A program made the translations under genes and the position numbers. Positions 54,528 to 63,679 of a stretch of DNA of 64,000 bases are shown here, piece after piece. The notes under the pieces are model-generated. The model ran no database searches and had not been told where the DNA came from. It saw only the letters and a program-made list of their open reading frames with translations. The stretch comes from Candidatus Melainabacteria bacterium. Lineage in GTDB: Bacteria > Cyanobacteriota > Vampirovibrionia > Obscuribacterales > Obscuribacteraceae. How positions within the stretch are numbered: position 1 is the first letter of the stretch; each line of letters begins with the position of its first letter. The stretch covers positions 47,550 through 111,549 of the forward strand of contig JACRFZ010000070.1 of assembly GCA_016212515.1 (NCBI GenBank). The letters are read 5' to 3'.

Positions 54528-55349
54528 TCAGGCTTTGATACCGCAAGTGGTGGTGAGCACGATTTCTCTCAGCCAGGGATCGAAGCGGCTGTTTTCCGCA
54601 TAGCGCTTTAGTTCTTTCAGCCCTCGCTGAAAGGTCATTTCGTCCATCATATGGAAGACCGAGATGTATTTGTTTTCGACCATTTTCACTCTTTCCTGAG
54701 CTGAATGGCAGAGCCTGTAGGTGCCCTTTCTGGATGTGATGTCCGTCATGCCAGCGCTCTTCAGCAAGTACTCCATCTGGATGCGTGCCGGTGTGCGGCG
54801 CACATCCAGGTCGATGGCCTGCTGGAAGAACCTGTGATCGGGATCTTTGATAATGTCCTCAAGGGCGCCGTAGTGATTGATCAGGAGCCCGCCCGGCTTT
54901 AGCACTCTCACGCACTGTTCTATGACATCGAGGGGGTTCATGAAATGGTGCAAAAAGTTGCTCATGAAGATGAGGTCAAAAGATTGCGATTCATAGCTGA
55001 GCCGAGTGGCTTCCTGGGCATCCCAGATGATGCCTTTACCGGCGGCCTTGCTGCGGGCAATCTCAAGCATTTCCTCGGAGCGGTCGGCGCCGGTAAATTG
55101 AAAAGGCAGTCTCTGGGCCAGTGGAATGGTGAAGAAGCCGGTACCGCATCCAAGGTCCAGTACCTTCACATCTCCGGGGTCGCAGCTTCGGTTTCGCTGG
55201 GTGTGGTCCACAGCTATTTTGACGATTTCATCAAGGCGGCGGGGTTCAATCAATCTCTCATTGTCGTAATTGCGGGCAATTTGCTTGTTATAAGCAATTG
55301 TCACTGCGTCTCCCGAAAAGCTCTGCCTCGCTTTGGCCATCATGGGCAT
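54528..55349 (-). CDS. Class I SAM-dependent methyltransferase
   Basis: ATG at 55349 has AAGGAGG upstream. The 273-residue protein has motif I VLDLGCGTGFFTIPLA (about residues 64-79), motif II-type FTGADRSEEMLEIARSKA, and DLIFMSNFLHHFMNPLDVIEQ with RVLKPGGLLINHYG as motif III. The HHF segment is common in ubiquinone/menaquinone or small-molecule methyltransferases, but substrate cannot be set. The last 90 residues are helical and not diagnostic. It converges on the second DUF4239 gene with 78 bases between. Confidence 0.88.
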   Translation of the reverse strand: MPMMAKARQSFSGDAVTIAYNKQIARNYDNERLIEPRRLDEIVKIAVDHTQRNRSCDPGDVKVLDLGCGTGFFTIPLAQRLPFQFTGADRSEEMLEIARSKAAGKGIIWDAQEATRLSYESQSFDLIFMSNFLHHFMNPLDVIEQCVRVLKPGGLLINHYGALEDIIKDPDHRFFQQAIDLDVRRTPARIQMEYLLKSAGMTDITSRKGTYRLCHSAQERVKMVENKYISVFHMMDEMTFQRGLKELKRYAENSRFDPWLREIVLTTTCGIKA

Positions 55350-55586
55350 TTTGACCGCCTCCTTCTTCTACAATTGCCTTGACCCAAGTGAAATCGTGGT
55401 GGGCACAAATTTCCGTCCCTAGATCTCTAGATTTACTCACAAGCCCATTCCCGGCAATGTAATTTCTACGTAGTCAAGAAAAATGGCAAAACCATGGCGA
55501 CATAATGAAAGCGCCGAACCAGGCCGTGAAAATGCAGCCCGTGCGATAAACTAGGGCGGAGATGCCTGGTATCGGATGTCCCCACT

Positions 55587-57095
55587 ATGCTAACCAAACT
55601 GCAATCGCTATCCTCGAATATTCTAACGAGATTTTTGGCTCTTTCCGCCCTGTCCCTGTGCTCCCTCCTGCCGCTCTGTCTGGCTCGGGCGGCCGCCGTA
55701 GATTTGCCCGGCTATGAGGACAAATCGGTGGAGACCAGCCTTAACAACGGTGATTATGAGGCTGCCTCCAGCTTGCTGCTGCGTCGCCTGAAGGAGACCG
55801 GTAAGGCTCAGAATATCAAAACTGCCTATCTGGACACGGCCTTGATGGAGTCCTACCTGTGGCAGGGCCGCATCGGCGAAGCGCAGGCTCCTGGGAAGAG
55901 GGCCCTGGCTACCCTTGATGCTCTGCTTTCGGAGGGAAAAAAGGCTCAGCCCCTTTCACCTTCCGAACCAATTGCCGTGAAGGAATTGAAGACCCGTTAC
56001 TTGGATGGCCAGGCCTGGCTTTTGGAAGCTCTGGGTCAGGATCAGAAATGTCATGCTGCACTGGATCAAGCCATCGCCATGATGCGGGATAAAGAACTGC
56101 GGGAACTTGACAGGCAGACCTGGAGACTTTCCGATTGTCTTGCGCACAAAGCCAGTCTGGATGCCCAGGCGGGTGATTATGTGCGGGCCCGGGAATTGAT
56201 GGAGGAGGCCCTCAAGCACGCCCGTGGTTCTAAGTCGGTTTCTTCATTTACCGTAGCCGATCTGGAAGAGAATCTGGGCGGCATACTCTACAAATTGGGT
56301 GAGAATCACCTGGCTCAGGAGCATTTCGCTCGCGCCGTGGAGATTAAGAAGGAGAGCAACGCACTTTCTGAGCGTTTCTCGCCCCATGCTTATTGGCTCA
56401 GCCCCACCTTTCGTTATATCAAGGGTTCGCCCTGGTCATCGGAAGCCTTTGAAGGAGGTCTCGAACATCGACGGGTTGATGTGGGGCGAGCCGTGATGGA
56501 AGTTTATTTGATGAAGGATAAGGCCACCGGCAAGAGGGCGGTGCGGGTTGGCGTCAAACTGACAAATAGGGATGCACAGCCGCTTCAGTTTCTGCCGCGT
56601 AAGCCCGAGCTTTTCGTGCTCAATCCGAAGATCGCCATCGGCAATCTTCTAGACGCGGCTACCCTGGCCAATACGGTTGAAACGCGCAGCGTCAAGAAGG
56701 CGGAATCTATCCGGCAAGATGGTCGAAATGCCACTCGCACCGTCACCACGTACTACCCGAATCCATATAATTCATTCAATAACAATGGTCGTGGGCGTCA
56801 GGGATTCTGGCGTTCGCTCTTGAGCGACAGCGGTAACACTGGTGTTACCCATGTTCCCGACTTTCAAGCGGAAGCCCAGGCTATGCAGAAAGCCCAGGAA
56901 GTGGAAGCCGCCGGTAAGGCGCTGGCAGAAGAAATTCGGGCGGAGGGCATTGGTCCCTGTGATGTGCCGGCCCGTGGCGAGATTAATGGCTTCCTTTTCT
57001 TTGACGTGAAAGCACCGGACAAGGCCAGTCAGGTTATCTTCAAGGTGCCGGTGGGTGATGCCCAGTTTGAATTTCGCTTCGACAGGTTGCCTTAA
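55587..57095 (+). CDS. Secreted TPR protein with C-terminal beta domain
   Basis: A signal peptide spans about residues 14-37 (FLALSALSLCSLLPLCLARAAA). Residues 40-260 contain TPR-like pairs (NNGDYEAASSLLLRRLKETGKAQ, AQAGDYVRARELMEEALKHA, LGENHLAQEHFARAVEIKKE). The C-terminal ~220 residues have beta strands (VRVGVKLTNRDAQPLQFLPRKPELFVL) and a low-complexity insert around NPYNSFNNNGRGRQ. No assigned domain there. ATG at 55587 has no strong ribosome site. The gene starts 237 bases after the divergent methyltransferase. Confidence 0.75.
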   Translation: MLTKLQSLSSNILTRFLALSALSLCSLLPLCLARAAAVDLPGYEDKSVETSLNNGDYEAASSLLLRRLKETGKAQNIKTAYLDTALMESYLWQGRIGEAQAPGKRALATLDALLSEGKKAQPLSPSEPIAVKELKTRYLDGQAWLLEALGQDQKCHAALDQAIAMMRDKELRELDRQTWRLSDCLAHKASLDAQAGDYVRARELMEEALKHARGSKSVSSFTVADLEENLGGILYKLGENHLAQEHFARAVEIKKESNALSERFSPHAYWLSPTFRYIKGSPWSSEAFEGGLEHRRVDVGRAVMEVYLMKDKATGKRAVRVGVKLTNRDAQPLQFLPRKPELFVLNPKIAIGNLLDAATLANTVETRSVKKAESIRQDGRNATRTVTTYYPNPYNSFNNNGRGRQGFWRSLLSDSGNTGVTHVPDFQAEAQAMQKAQEVEAAGKALAEEIRAEGIGPCDVPARGEINGFLFFDVKAPDKASQVIFKVPVGDAQFEFRFDRLP

Positions 57096-57131
57096 ACAAC
57101 CCCTCAGGGTGCGATCGCGGCCGCAATCTAT

Positions 57132-57153
57132 GGAAAGTGGCGGGACACTTTCC
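57132..57153 (+). terminator. Small hairpin after the 55587 gene
   Basis: GGAAAGTG (57132-57139) pairs with CACTTTCC (57146-57153) around GCGGGA, 37 bases past the stop. The following AATTTT is a weak T run, so this is at best a modest terminator. Confidence 0.4.
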
Positions 57154-57326
57154 GGCTAATTTTCCCACCTTGCCGGTCAGCGAAGTTACGTGCAAGAAAG
57201 CAACACAATTGCCTTAAGACGAGGTTGCTTGAGTTGCTTTCCTTGTATCATTTAGAACTTAAGTCATGGTTCGGCTACCGAGTTCGCCGCGCCCTCTTTT
57301 GGCGTGTTTGATGCCTGTGAAGCAGT

Positions 57327-58766
57327 ATGGAAAGCAACAAGCGTATAACGATAGGTTCCTTTATAAACCCCGGTCCCGCAGCACAACCGGCGGAGAGTCC
57401 TCTTTTGCAAGCTCTCCAGGGTGATCTTTCGGACCGTCCGATTTCCTATTTGCTCTCAGTTGCCAACCACTACGATGCCACCGGTCATATGCGGGTTGGT
57501 CCTCGTTCTTGTGAGGTGGTCATCCAGTTTGGTCTGGGCAAGCCTATTTGCGCCTTCTCTCCCCTGGGAAAGGGGGAGGAAGTTATTCTTGATCTCTTTA
57601 CCTGGGCTCACGGTTCCGTCAGTTTTGACAATAATATTCAGCCCGATGCCGTCAATATTTCCGAAAGCCTGGATAAGATCGTCCTCTGTGGCGAAGCTTA
57701 TGCGCAAGATTCGGCCTTCCTAGAGCAGTATTTGATCAATGAGCAATCCATCCTGGTGCGCGGGGCTCGTATGTCGCCGGAGGTAGCTTCGCGCTGTATC
57801 AAGCAGTGCAAGACCCTGGAAAGCTCAGTGCTTTCGGAGTTTTACAGTAGTATCTATGGCACCCTCAATCTAGGCGACGTAGCTGAAAAGCTTGGCTTGC
57901 GCCGTAGCCAGTGGGTGATGGCTGCTGCTCATTTCCTAAAGCAGGGCGCACTTTTAGCTCCTGACGGCACTTCACTGAAAGTGCCTGATTTGACGGCCGA
58001 GGTGTTCAGAGACAATGCCCCGCTCCTGGAGCCGATTTCACAAACCCAGAGCGATCTCGATGTGGTCGAGCTGGCGGAATCCTCCACAGTGGCGGCTCCG
58101 CCCTCTACCGGATTCTCGCTTCCCAATGCCAGCACGTCTTGGCCGGGGCAGATTGGCCCCGACAAAAACCCGGTAAAGACTTCGGAAAAACCACAAACTT
58201 CTCCCGTCATGGCTGTGGGCTTGCCACCATCTCCAGTGGCGTTGAAATTGAAGGTGGGTAAACATTCCCTCGATCTTTTGAACAATCCCGACACTGGTTT
58301 GCTTCGTCACGATGTGTTCGAATACTTGCTGGCTATGGAGTTTGCCAGAGCCTGTCGCTTTGGCTCCAGCTTGAGCCTGGTTGTCTTTTGCTTGCGAGTT
58401 CCCCAGGCGGCTTCCCAGACTATTCCCCTCTCGCAACTTTTGACGGTTCTCGGGCAGGTGGATAACCTCAGGCGTGAAGTGGATGTTTTCGGTCATTTCG
58501 GGGATCGCACCTTTGCCCTGCTCTTGCCTAATGTGGACCCGGAACAGGCAGCCGGACTGGCCGATCGCTTGAACCGAGAACTGGCGGGTTTGCTCAGTCC
58601 GGAGAGTACAGGTGGGGCGGCGCCGCTTTCTTTGCATTTCGGCATTGCCGGGGCGCCGCTGGACGCCACGGAGCTTTCCTCCCTGTCTATGGCTGCTCAA
58701 GTGGCCATGAAGGCTGCCGTTGATGCCGGCAGCTTAAGAACTCTTTACAGCCAACTGAAGCGATAG
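57327..58766 (+). CDS. DUF4388 protein with degenerate GGDEF domain
   Basis: The N-terminal ~115 residues show a DUF4388-like start (LLQALQGDLSDRPISYLLSVANHYDATG), a domain common in Deltaproteobacteria and some Cyanobacteria-related genomes. A helical region follows to about 215, then a Pro/Ser-rich linker. Residues 315-475 resemble a GGDEF fold: DTGLLRHDVFEYLLAMEFARACRFG, LSLVVFCLRVP, and RREVDVFGHFGDRTFALLLPN, but the active-site GG(D/E)EF is replaced by HFGDRTF, so cyclase activity is unlikely. It may bind GTP or c-di-GMP as a sensor. ATG at 57327 has no strong ribosome site. Confidence 0.75.
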   Translation: MESNKRITIGSFINPGPAAQPAESPLLQALQGDLSDRPISYLLSVANHYDATGHMRVGPRSCEVVIQFGLGKPICAFSPLGKGEEVILDLFTWAHGSVSFDNNIQPDAVNISESLDKIVLCGEAYAQDSAFLEQYLINEQSILVRGARMSPEVASRCIKQCKTLESSVLSEFYSSIYGTLNLGDVAEKLGLRRSQWVMAAAHFLKQGALLAPDGTSLKVPDLTAEVFRDNAPLLEPISQTQSDLDVVELAESSTVAAPPSTGFSLPNASTSWPGQIGPDKNPVKTSEKPQTSPVMAVGLPPSPVALKLKVGKHSLDLLNNPDTGLLRHDVFEYLLAMEFARACRFGSSLSLVVFCLRVPQAASQTIPLSQLLTVLGQVDNLRREVDVFGHFGDRTFALLLPNVDPEQAAGLADRLNRELAGLLSPESTGGAAPLSLHFGIAGAPLDATELSSLSMAAQVAMKAAVDAGSLRTLYSQLKR

Positions 58767-58893
58767 CAGCCACATTCCAAAACTTGAGATGCGCCGGAGG
58801 TTTCAAATTTGGTAATTTCGGTAACATCTTATATTAATGGTGTGGTGTAAGCGTTCTTGGTCCGATAATCCAACGAGAGGATGGGCGAGTTTA

Positions 58894-60603
58894 GTGGACA
58901 ACGATTGGGGCAGGTTTATTTTGCAGGCGAAGAAAGCTTCTTCAGCCGGCAACTACGCCTACGCCGAAACAATTTGGACGGCGGCTCTGCAAGAAGCCGA
59001 GGATTTCGGGGAGTCTGATGAACGGCTGGTTCAGACCCTGGAGGGTCTGGCCGATGCCTATACAAAGCAAGGCAAGTATCGCCATGCCGAAAAGCCCGGC
59101 CGGCAGATTCTTGAGATAAGCACTCGTTTGTACGGCAATGAAGACCTACGTGTGGCTAACTCCGCCCACAATCTGGCCGGCATTTTCCATATGCAGCAGA
59201 AGTTTGGTCAGGCGGAGCCCCTCTATAAAATGGCGCTTTCTCTTAAGACTAAGCTCCTCGGCGCCAGCCATGGTGATGTGATTCGGCTCCTGCAGGCCTA
59301 TTCGGATCTGTTGCAAAAGACGCACCGGGAAGCCGAAGCTGAAAACCTGCTGCGTTGCGCTCAGGCACCGGCCGGAACAGCCAGAGCCGGAGGTAACGCG
59401 GCCCGCCCTGGCGAGACCGTGCCTGCGGTCGGGCAGGTTGCCGGTCAGCCCGCTGTGGCAGCCGGTTCCAGCCAGCCCGCCCTGAACACATCCGCCTCCA
59501 TGTCCGGCCTGAAGCCGCCGCCCCTTCCTCCCACCATGCCTCACTATGCACCGCCGGCGCCGCCGCAGTTGAGAGCACCCGGGCCGGCCAATTCGCCGAA
59601 CATTCAAACCTCCAGCACCGGCCCCCAACAGGTTGTGCCCATGGCTCAGCAGCCGGGTTCGCAGACCGCAGGGCTTATGCCCGGAACGCAGGTCTCTGCC
59701 AACTACGGACAGCAGAGTCCCATTCTTGCCAGCTCTTACAATCAAAGCACCGGCGCCAACGAAGCTACCCTTGATCTTTCTCCGGTTTCTCAAACTGCCG
59801 GTGAGGCTCCGCCTCCGCAGTATGCTCCCGGGTCGCCGGAGCGACTGGCTCTTGCCGAGAAGACCTGGAGTGAATTTCAGATTGCTGCCGAGGCCGCACT
59901 TTCCGCAGGCAAAGCCGAGCGTTCTCTGGAATTATGGTTTCAAGCCATCAGTGTGGCCGAGGAATTTCCAGCCAGGGATAGTCGGCTGGCTCGTTCTCTG
60001 GATCGTGCCGGTGAAATTCTCAGCCGTCTGGAAAAATACGGTCAGGCCGAGATGGTCTGGGGGCGCTCCTTGCAGATCAAGCGCTCCATTCTCGGTACTT
60101 ACCATCCTGCCGTAGCCTTTACCGCCAACCATCTGGCCGGGCTGCACTATCTGATGGGGCGTTATTCAGAAGCGGAGTTTTACGCCAAGAAGTGTCTGGA
60201 AATATACAGGCACTGCAACGGTGCTCAACATCCCAACGTTGCCCTCTGCTTGCATAACCTGGCCTGTCTCTATCACGTGCAGGGTCGCTACAAAGAGGCT
60301 GAACAGAACTATCGCGCCTCCCTGGATATACGCAAGAAAGTCCTTGGTGCGGAGCACCCGGACACCAAGAGCGTCACCAAGAGTTTTGCCGATTTGCTCA
60401 AAACCCTGGGGCGTGACGCCGAGGCCAACGAGCTTAACTCGGCCGCGAGCGGTTTCCTCACCGGTAGTTGGAAGGCCATTGCCATTCCTGTGGACCAGTC
60501 CCTTTCTTTGCGGGATGATTCTTGCTCCAAATGTGGCGCCGATATGAAGGGGCAGCTCAAGTGCCCCAGTTGTAAGACTACGCGCGGTGCTACCAAGCGT
60601 TGA
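58894..60603 (+). CDS. Kinesin-light-chain-like TPR protein with C-terminal zinc ribbon
   Basis: The start is uncertain: GTG at 58894 is preferred because a -10-like TATATT at 58830-58835 would start transcription after the frame's first ATG (58837). TPRs occur in two blocks, residues ~10-145 (AGNYAYAETIWTAALQEAEDFG; YGNEDLRVANSAHNLAGIFHMQ) and ~345-525, with the KLC-type pattern HPNVALCLHNLACLYHVQGRY. A Pro/Ala/Gln-rich linker of ~170 residues lies between. The end has CSKCGADMKGQLKCPSCK, a four-Cys zinc ribbon. It is likely a scaffold with a metal-binding tail. The next gene overlaps or abuts its stop. Confidence 0.8.
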   Translation: MDNDWGRFILQAKKASSAGNYAYAETIWTAALQEAEDFGESDERLVQTLEGLADAYTKQGKYRHAEKPGRQILEISTRLYGNEDLRVANSAHNLAGIFHMQQKFGQAEPLYKMALSLKTKLLGASHGDVIRLLQAYSDLLQKTHREAEAENLLRCAQAPAGTARAGGNAARPGETVPAVGQVAGQPAVAAGSSQPALNTSASMSGLKPPPLPPTMPHYAPPAPPQLRAPGPANSPNIQTSSTGPQQVVPMAQQPGSQTAGLMPGTQVSANYGQQSPILASSYNQSTGANEATLDLSPVSQTAGEAPPPQYAPGSPERLALAEKTWSEFQIAAEAALSAGKAERSLELWFQAISVAEEFPARDSRLARSLDRAGEILSRLEKYGQAEMVWGRSLQIKRSILGTYHPAVAFTANHLAGLHYLMGRYSEAEFYAKKCLEIYRHCNGAQHPNVALCLHNLACLYHVQGRYKEAEQNYRASLDIRKKVLGAEHPDTKSVTKSFADLLKTLGRDAEANELNSAASGFLTGSWKAIAIPVDQSLSLRDDSCSKCGADMKGQLKCPSCKTTRGATKR

Positions 60604-60605
60604 TA

Positions 60606-62024
60606 ATGAATCCCCCCGGCGCAGAGCCTTGCCGGCAGTCGCTCTCTCCTTTTCGGGTGGTCATTATTGGTGGTGGCGTCAGCGGTGCCCTGACGGCCGT
60701 GCATCTACTCAGGCAAACGCAGCATTGCTTGTCAGTCGTCATCATTGAACCTCGCGAGGACATTGGCCTCGGTCTTGCCTACAGTACTGCTTGCGATGAT
60801 CACTTGCTCAATGTTCCGGCGGCTGGTATGAGTGCTCTGGCAGACGAGCCGGAGCATTTTCTGGACTTCGCGCGCCGGCATCTGAAGCAGGTGCAAGCAG
60901 TAGACTTTCTGCCGAGGAAGTTCTTCGGCTTCTATATTCGCTCGCTCTTGGCTGAAGTGTTGGAGAATGGCTCCGAGCCGCCCGGTTCCTTCACCCATGT
61001 GCAAGATCTGGTTAAAGACATGGAGAGATGCGGCGACGTTTATAAGCTCTCCCTTGCCGGTGGTGAAGTTATTGTCGCTGATGCCGTCGTGCTTGCCCTG
61101 GGCAATCTACCGGGCCGTCGCCCAAATTGGCTTCACAAGCTGGCCCTGGAGGATAGGCATTATATTCATGATCCCTGGAGCCGGGAGCGCTGGTCGCAGG
61201 TGCAAACAGCGGGCGCAGACATTCTCATAGTCGGCACTGGTCTGACCGCTGTGGACAAAGTGATCGAACTTACAAAAGAGACTCTGAGCGTCCCTCGCCG
61301 AATATTTGCCGTTTCACGACATGGTCTTTTGCCGCGTGCCCATCTGGCTCTTCCTGAGCTAGACGTGCCGCCTCTAACGCTTCCGGAGAATACGGCACTT
61401 GCTGCCCTGCACTATTTGAAGTTTCAGGCCGGACAGAAGGCTGACTGGCGCCTTGCCGTAGATGGCGTGCGGGGCTGCACCCAGGAGTTCTGGAAGCACT
61501 TGCCGGTCTTGCAGAAGCGCAGCTTCCTGAGGCACCTGCAAACTTATTGGGATGTGCATCGCCACCGGATGGCTCCCCGCATTGCCGACTATATCAAAGG
61601 TTTGGAAGGGAGCGGTCGCTTGCAAGTAGTCGCCGGTCGCCTTGAAAAGATGGACCTGAGCGCTGACGGACGGCGCGTCGAAGTGGTGATTGCCCACCGG
61701 GGCGGGGCTAAGTTTGAAAATCTTTCGGTTGATCTTGTCGTTAACTGCTGCGGACCCCAGAGCACTCCCCGTTCCATAGATTGCCCCTTCCTGACGCGCC
61801 TTTACGAGCGCGGAATGGTCGTGGCTAATGATACTAATAGTGGTATCAAGGTTGATGGACTGGAAGTGCTGGATGGGGCAGGGCTTTCCAGCCGTAATCT
61901 CTATGCTCTTGGCCCCCTGCTCAAGGGAGAGCTTCTGGAAAGTGTGGCCGTGCCGGAAATCAAGGTTCAGGCCCAGGAACTGGCCAGGCTTATCTGCGCA
62001 AGAGCCGGCGAAACTAGGCTCTGA
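60606..62024 (+). CDS. FAD/NAD(P)-binding oxidoreductase (COG4529-like)
   Basis: ATG at 60606 is taken; a TTG at 60600 overlapping the previous stop is possible. The protein begins with a Rossmann FAD fingerprint FRVVIIGGGVSGALTAVHLL (GxGxxG, split here), followed by GLGLAYSTACDDHLLNVPA, a segment typical of the FAD-NAD(P)-binding family linked to COG4529. A second GxGxxx is in ADILIVGTGLTAVDKVIEL. NCCGPQSTPRS is the usual late FAD-contacting segment. Substrate is unknown. The gene is directly after the TPR gene, so an operon is likely. It converges on the amidohydrolase gene. Confidence 0.88.
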   Translation: MNPPGAEPCRQSLSPFRVVIIGGGVSGALTAVHLLRQTQHCLSVVIIEPREDIGLGLAYSTACDDHLLNVPAAGMSALADEPEHFLDFARRHLKQVQAVDFLPRKFFGFYIRSLLAEVLENGSEPPGSFTHVQDLVKDMERCGDVYKLSLAGGEVIVADAVVLALGNLPGRRPNWLHKLALEDRHYIHDPWSRERWSQVQTAGADILIVGTGLTAVDKVIELTKETLSVPRRIFAVSRHGLLPRAHLALPELDVPPLTLPENTALAALHYLKFQAGQKADWRLAVDGVRGCTQEFWKHLPVLQKRSFLRHLQTYWDVHRHRMAPRIADYIKGLEGSGRLQVVAGRLEKMDLSADGRRVEVVIAHRGGAKFENLSVDLVVNCCGPQSTPRSIDCPFLTRLYERGMVVANDTNSGIKVDGLEVLDGAGLSSRNLYALGPLLKGELLESVAVPEIKVQAQELARLICARAGETRL

Positions 62025-62039
62025 AAAATGCCGGTTCAG

Positions 62040-63098
62040 TTACTGGTCAGCCGGCAAAAACTCAAAGGGTTTAGACTTCTGAAAGAAGCCGGCGGCATTA
62101 CCGGAATATGTCTTGCCCTCAGTCAGGGTAAGTTTCTTCACCGGAGCGCCTTCCTTTAGATCAAGATCGGCCATCTTCACCCAGAAGACATTGGGACTCA
62201 TGGCCGAGTCGAAGAAATAAACGAGCCTTTTATGATCGGCCACAACTCTCCAGATTGTCGATGATATGTTCGGTTGACCACTGGTGGCTATGCCCAGCGG
62301 TACTGAGACACTGCGAATGACACTGAAGGACTGAGCGACCGCTTCGTCTTCATCTTTGGATTCTTTGATGCTGTTTATGTAGAAAGAAGCTCGAGCAAAG
62401 CGGTCTGCCGCTCTGTGGGTACCGGGCAGGAAGGTCTGGCCGCTCAGTTTCTGCCAGTAGCTGTTCAAGGCCAGTTGCTGATCGAAGTCGGGGGAATTGG
62501 TCATGACTTGGTAGCTTTTGTCGTGGTGAATTTTCAAATTGCCGCCAATGTATTCGAATATGGCGGAGTCTCCCGACTGGTCCGAGACGGCCAGGTGTAA
62601 GTTGGCCGGCACACCGTTTGGCAGGGTGGGGGCAATCACGCGAAAGGGTTCCTTTGATAGAGCTGCTACTACTTCTTTGGTTGTGGCAAAATTATCGAGC
62701 ACATACTGGGCCCAGGCCCCGATGGAAATTGCCGGTTTACCGCCGTCGGCTTTGCCGTAATCCGACTCCACCAGGTAGAGGACGTTTGCCGCCAGTCCCT
62801 TTTCGTTGAGACCGTCCGCCGTGCCGGCATCGTAGCCGGAGGTGACTACGGAGCCGTATTTCGATACCCAGGCCAGGGAATTTTTGCCGGCTGCTCCGTT
62901 CCTTTTCATGCCCCGCGGAAAGGCCCAGAGATTGGAATGCATGTCTTCCATCCAGTCTAGGGAGCGAGCCGTGACTACGACATCGTCTTTGCCGAAGCAG
63001 ACTGTCCTGGTGCAGGCCAGTACTCCTGCATCACTGAAGACAGGGGCCAGGGCGGCCAGGGCAAGAACAACAACCTGATTAACCAGCCTTTTTTTCAA
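62040..63098 (-). CDS. Secreted linear-amide C-N hydrolase (choloylglycine hydrolase family)
   Basis: Start is TTG at 63098. A signal peptide of about 28 residues ends at GVLA, so processing would expose Cys in CTRTVCFGKDDVV as the N-terminal nucleophile of the Ntn fold. TARSLDWMEDM supplies the conserved Arg/Asp region, and TNSPDFDQQLALNSYW the Asn-containing substrate-pocket loop. Family members are penicillin V acylases, bile salt hydrolases and acyl-homoserine lactone acylases; the substrate cannot be decided. Being secreted suggests action on environmental amides. The upstream zinc-ribbon-like gene is on the same strand. Confidence 0.9.
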   Translation of the reverse strand: MKKRLVNQVVVLALAALAPVFSDAGVLACTRTVCFGKDDVVVTARSLDWMEDMHSNLWAFPRGMKRNGAAGKNSLAWVSKYGSVVTSGYDAGTADGLNEKGLAANVLYLVESDYGKADGGKPAISIGAWAQYVLDNFATTKEVVAALSKEPFRVIAPTLPNGVPANLHLAVSDQSGDSAIFEYIGGNLKIHHDKSYQVMTNSPDFDQQLALNSYWQKLSGQTFLPGTHRAADRFARASFYINSIKESKDEDEAVAQSFSVIRSVSVPLGIATSGQPNISSTIWRVVADHKRLVYFFDSAMSPNVFWVKMADLDLKEGAPVKKLTLTEGKTYSGNAAGFFQKSKPFEFLPADQ

Positions 63099-63247
63099 AC
63101 CGAAAGCCCCCGAATTTCAAAGTAGGTGTCAATGAACACCGGACAGGTGAAATTTAGCATCTTTTCACCGGTGCTTTCAGGGTTTGGTCTAACTTTCTAA
63201 CTTGCCGCGCACCGCCCGGCGGTTTATCGGCCAAATCTAGGCTAAAT

Positions 63248-63679
63248 CTAGGTGGCGATAGTGTCAAAAGCTGCAGTGCCATCATCTTTTTCTGATTCCA
63301 CCACGGTCACGATGCATTCTTCCAGCCAATCGGCCTTGCCCTGGGAGCGCCAGAGAAGCTTGTACACGAGCATGACACTCAGACCGCACTGGCATCGAAA
63401 ATCAAGAGAGTGCTCATTTTCTTCCGAATATTGATTGGAAGGCAGTCGTTTCAGAGGACGCAGGCAATCTAAGGCTGCTCTTGTTGCGGCGTCTAAATTG
63501 CTTCTTGGGTGCCGTTCATGGTCGATGAAATTTTCTGTTGAAAATTGTAAGGTCGAATTGCAGGAGGGGCAATGAAAAACGGGCTCGTCATACTGCAGCC
63601 CGTCTTTCCAGACCGGTTCAAATGAGAACCTCTGGTCCGGCTCCACTAATCGGCATCTACCTGACGGATTTCCTTTCAC
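63248..63679 (-). CDS. Small zinc-ribbon-like hypothetical protein
   Basis: GTG at 63679 with AGGAG about six bases upstream is chosen over the further TTG at 63706. The 143-residue product has CPSC in FHCPSCNSTLQFS and CQCG in RCQCGLSVMLVY, four Cys with the spacing of a zinc ribbon separated by about 55 residues. The region between is basic and helical. There is no signal peptide. Function unknown. It lies 149 bases before the amidohydrolase start, on the same strand. Confidence 0.65.
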   Translation of the reverse strand: MKGNPSGRCRLVEPDQRFSFEPVWKDGLQYDEPVFHCPSCNSTLQFSTENFIDHERHPRSNLDAATRAALDCLRPLKRLPSNQYSEENEHSLDFRCQCGLSVMLVYKLLWRSQGKADWLEECIVTVVESEKDDGTAAFDTIAT

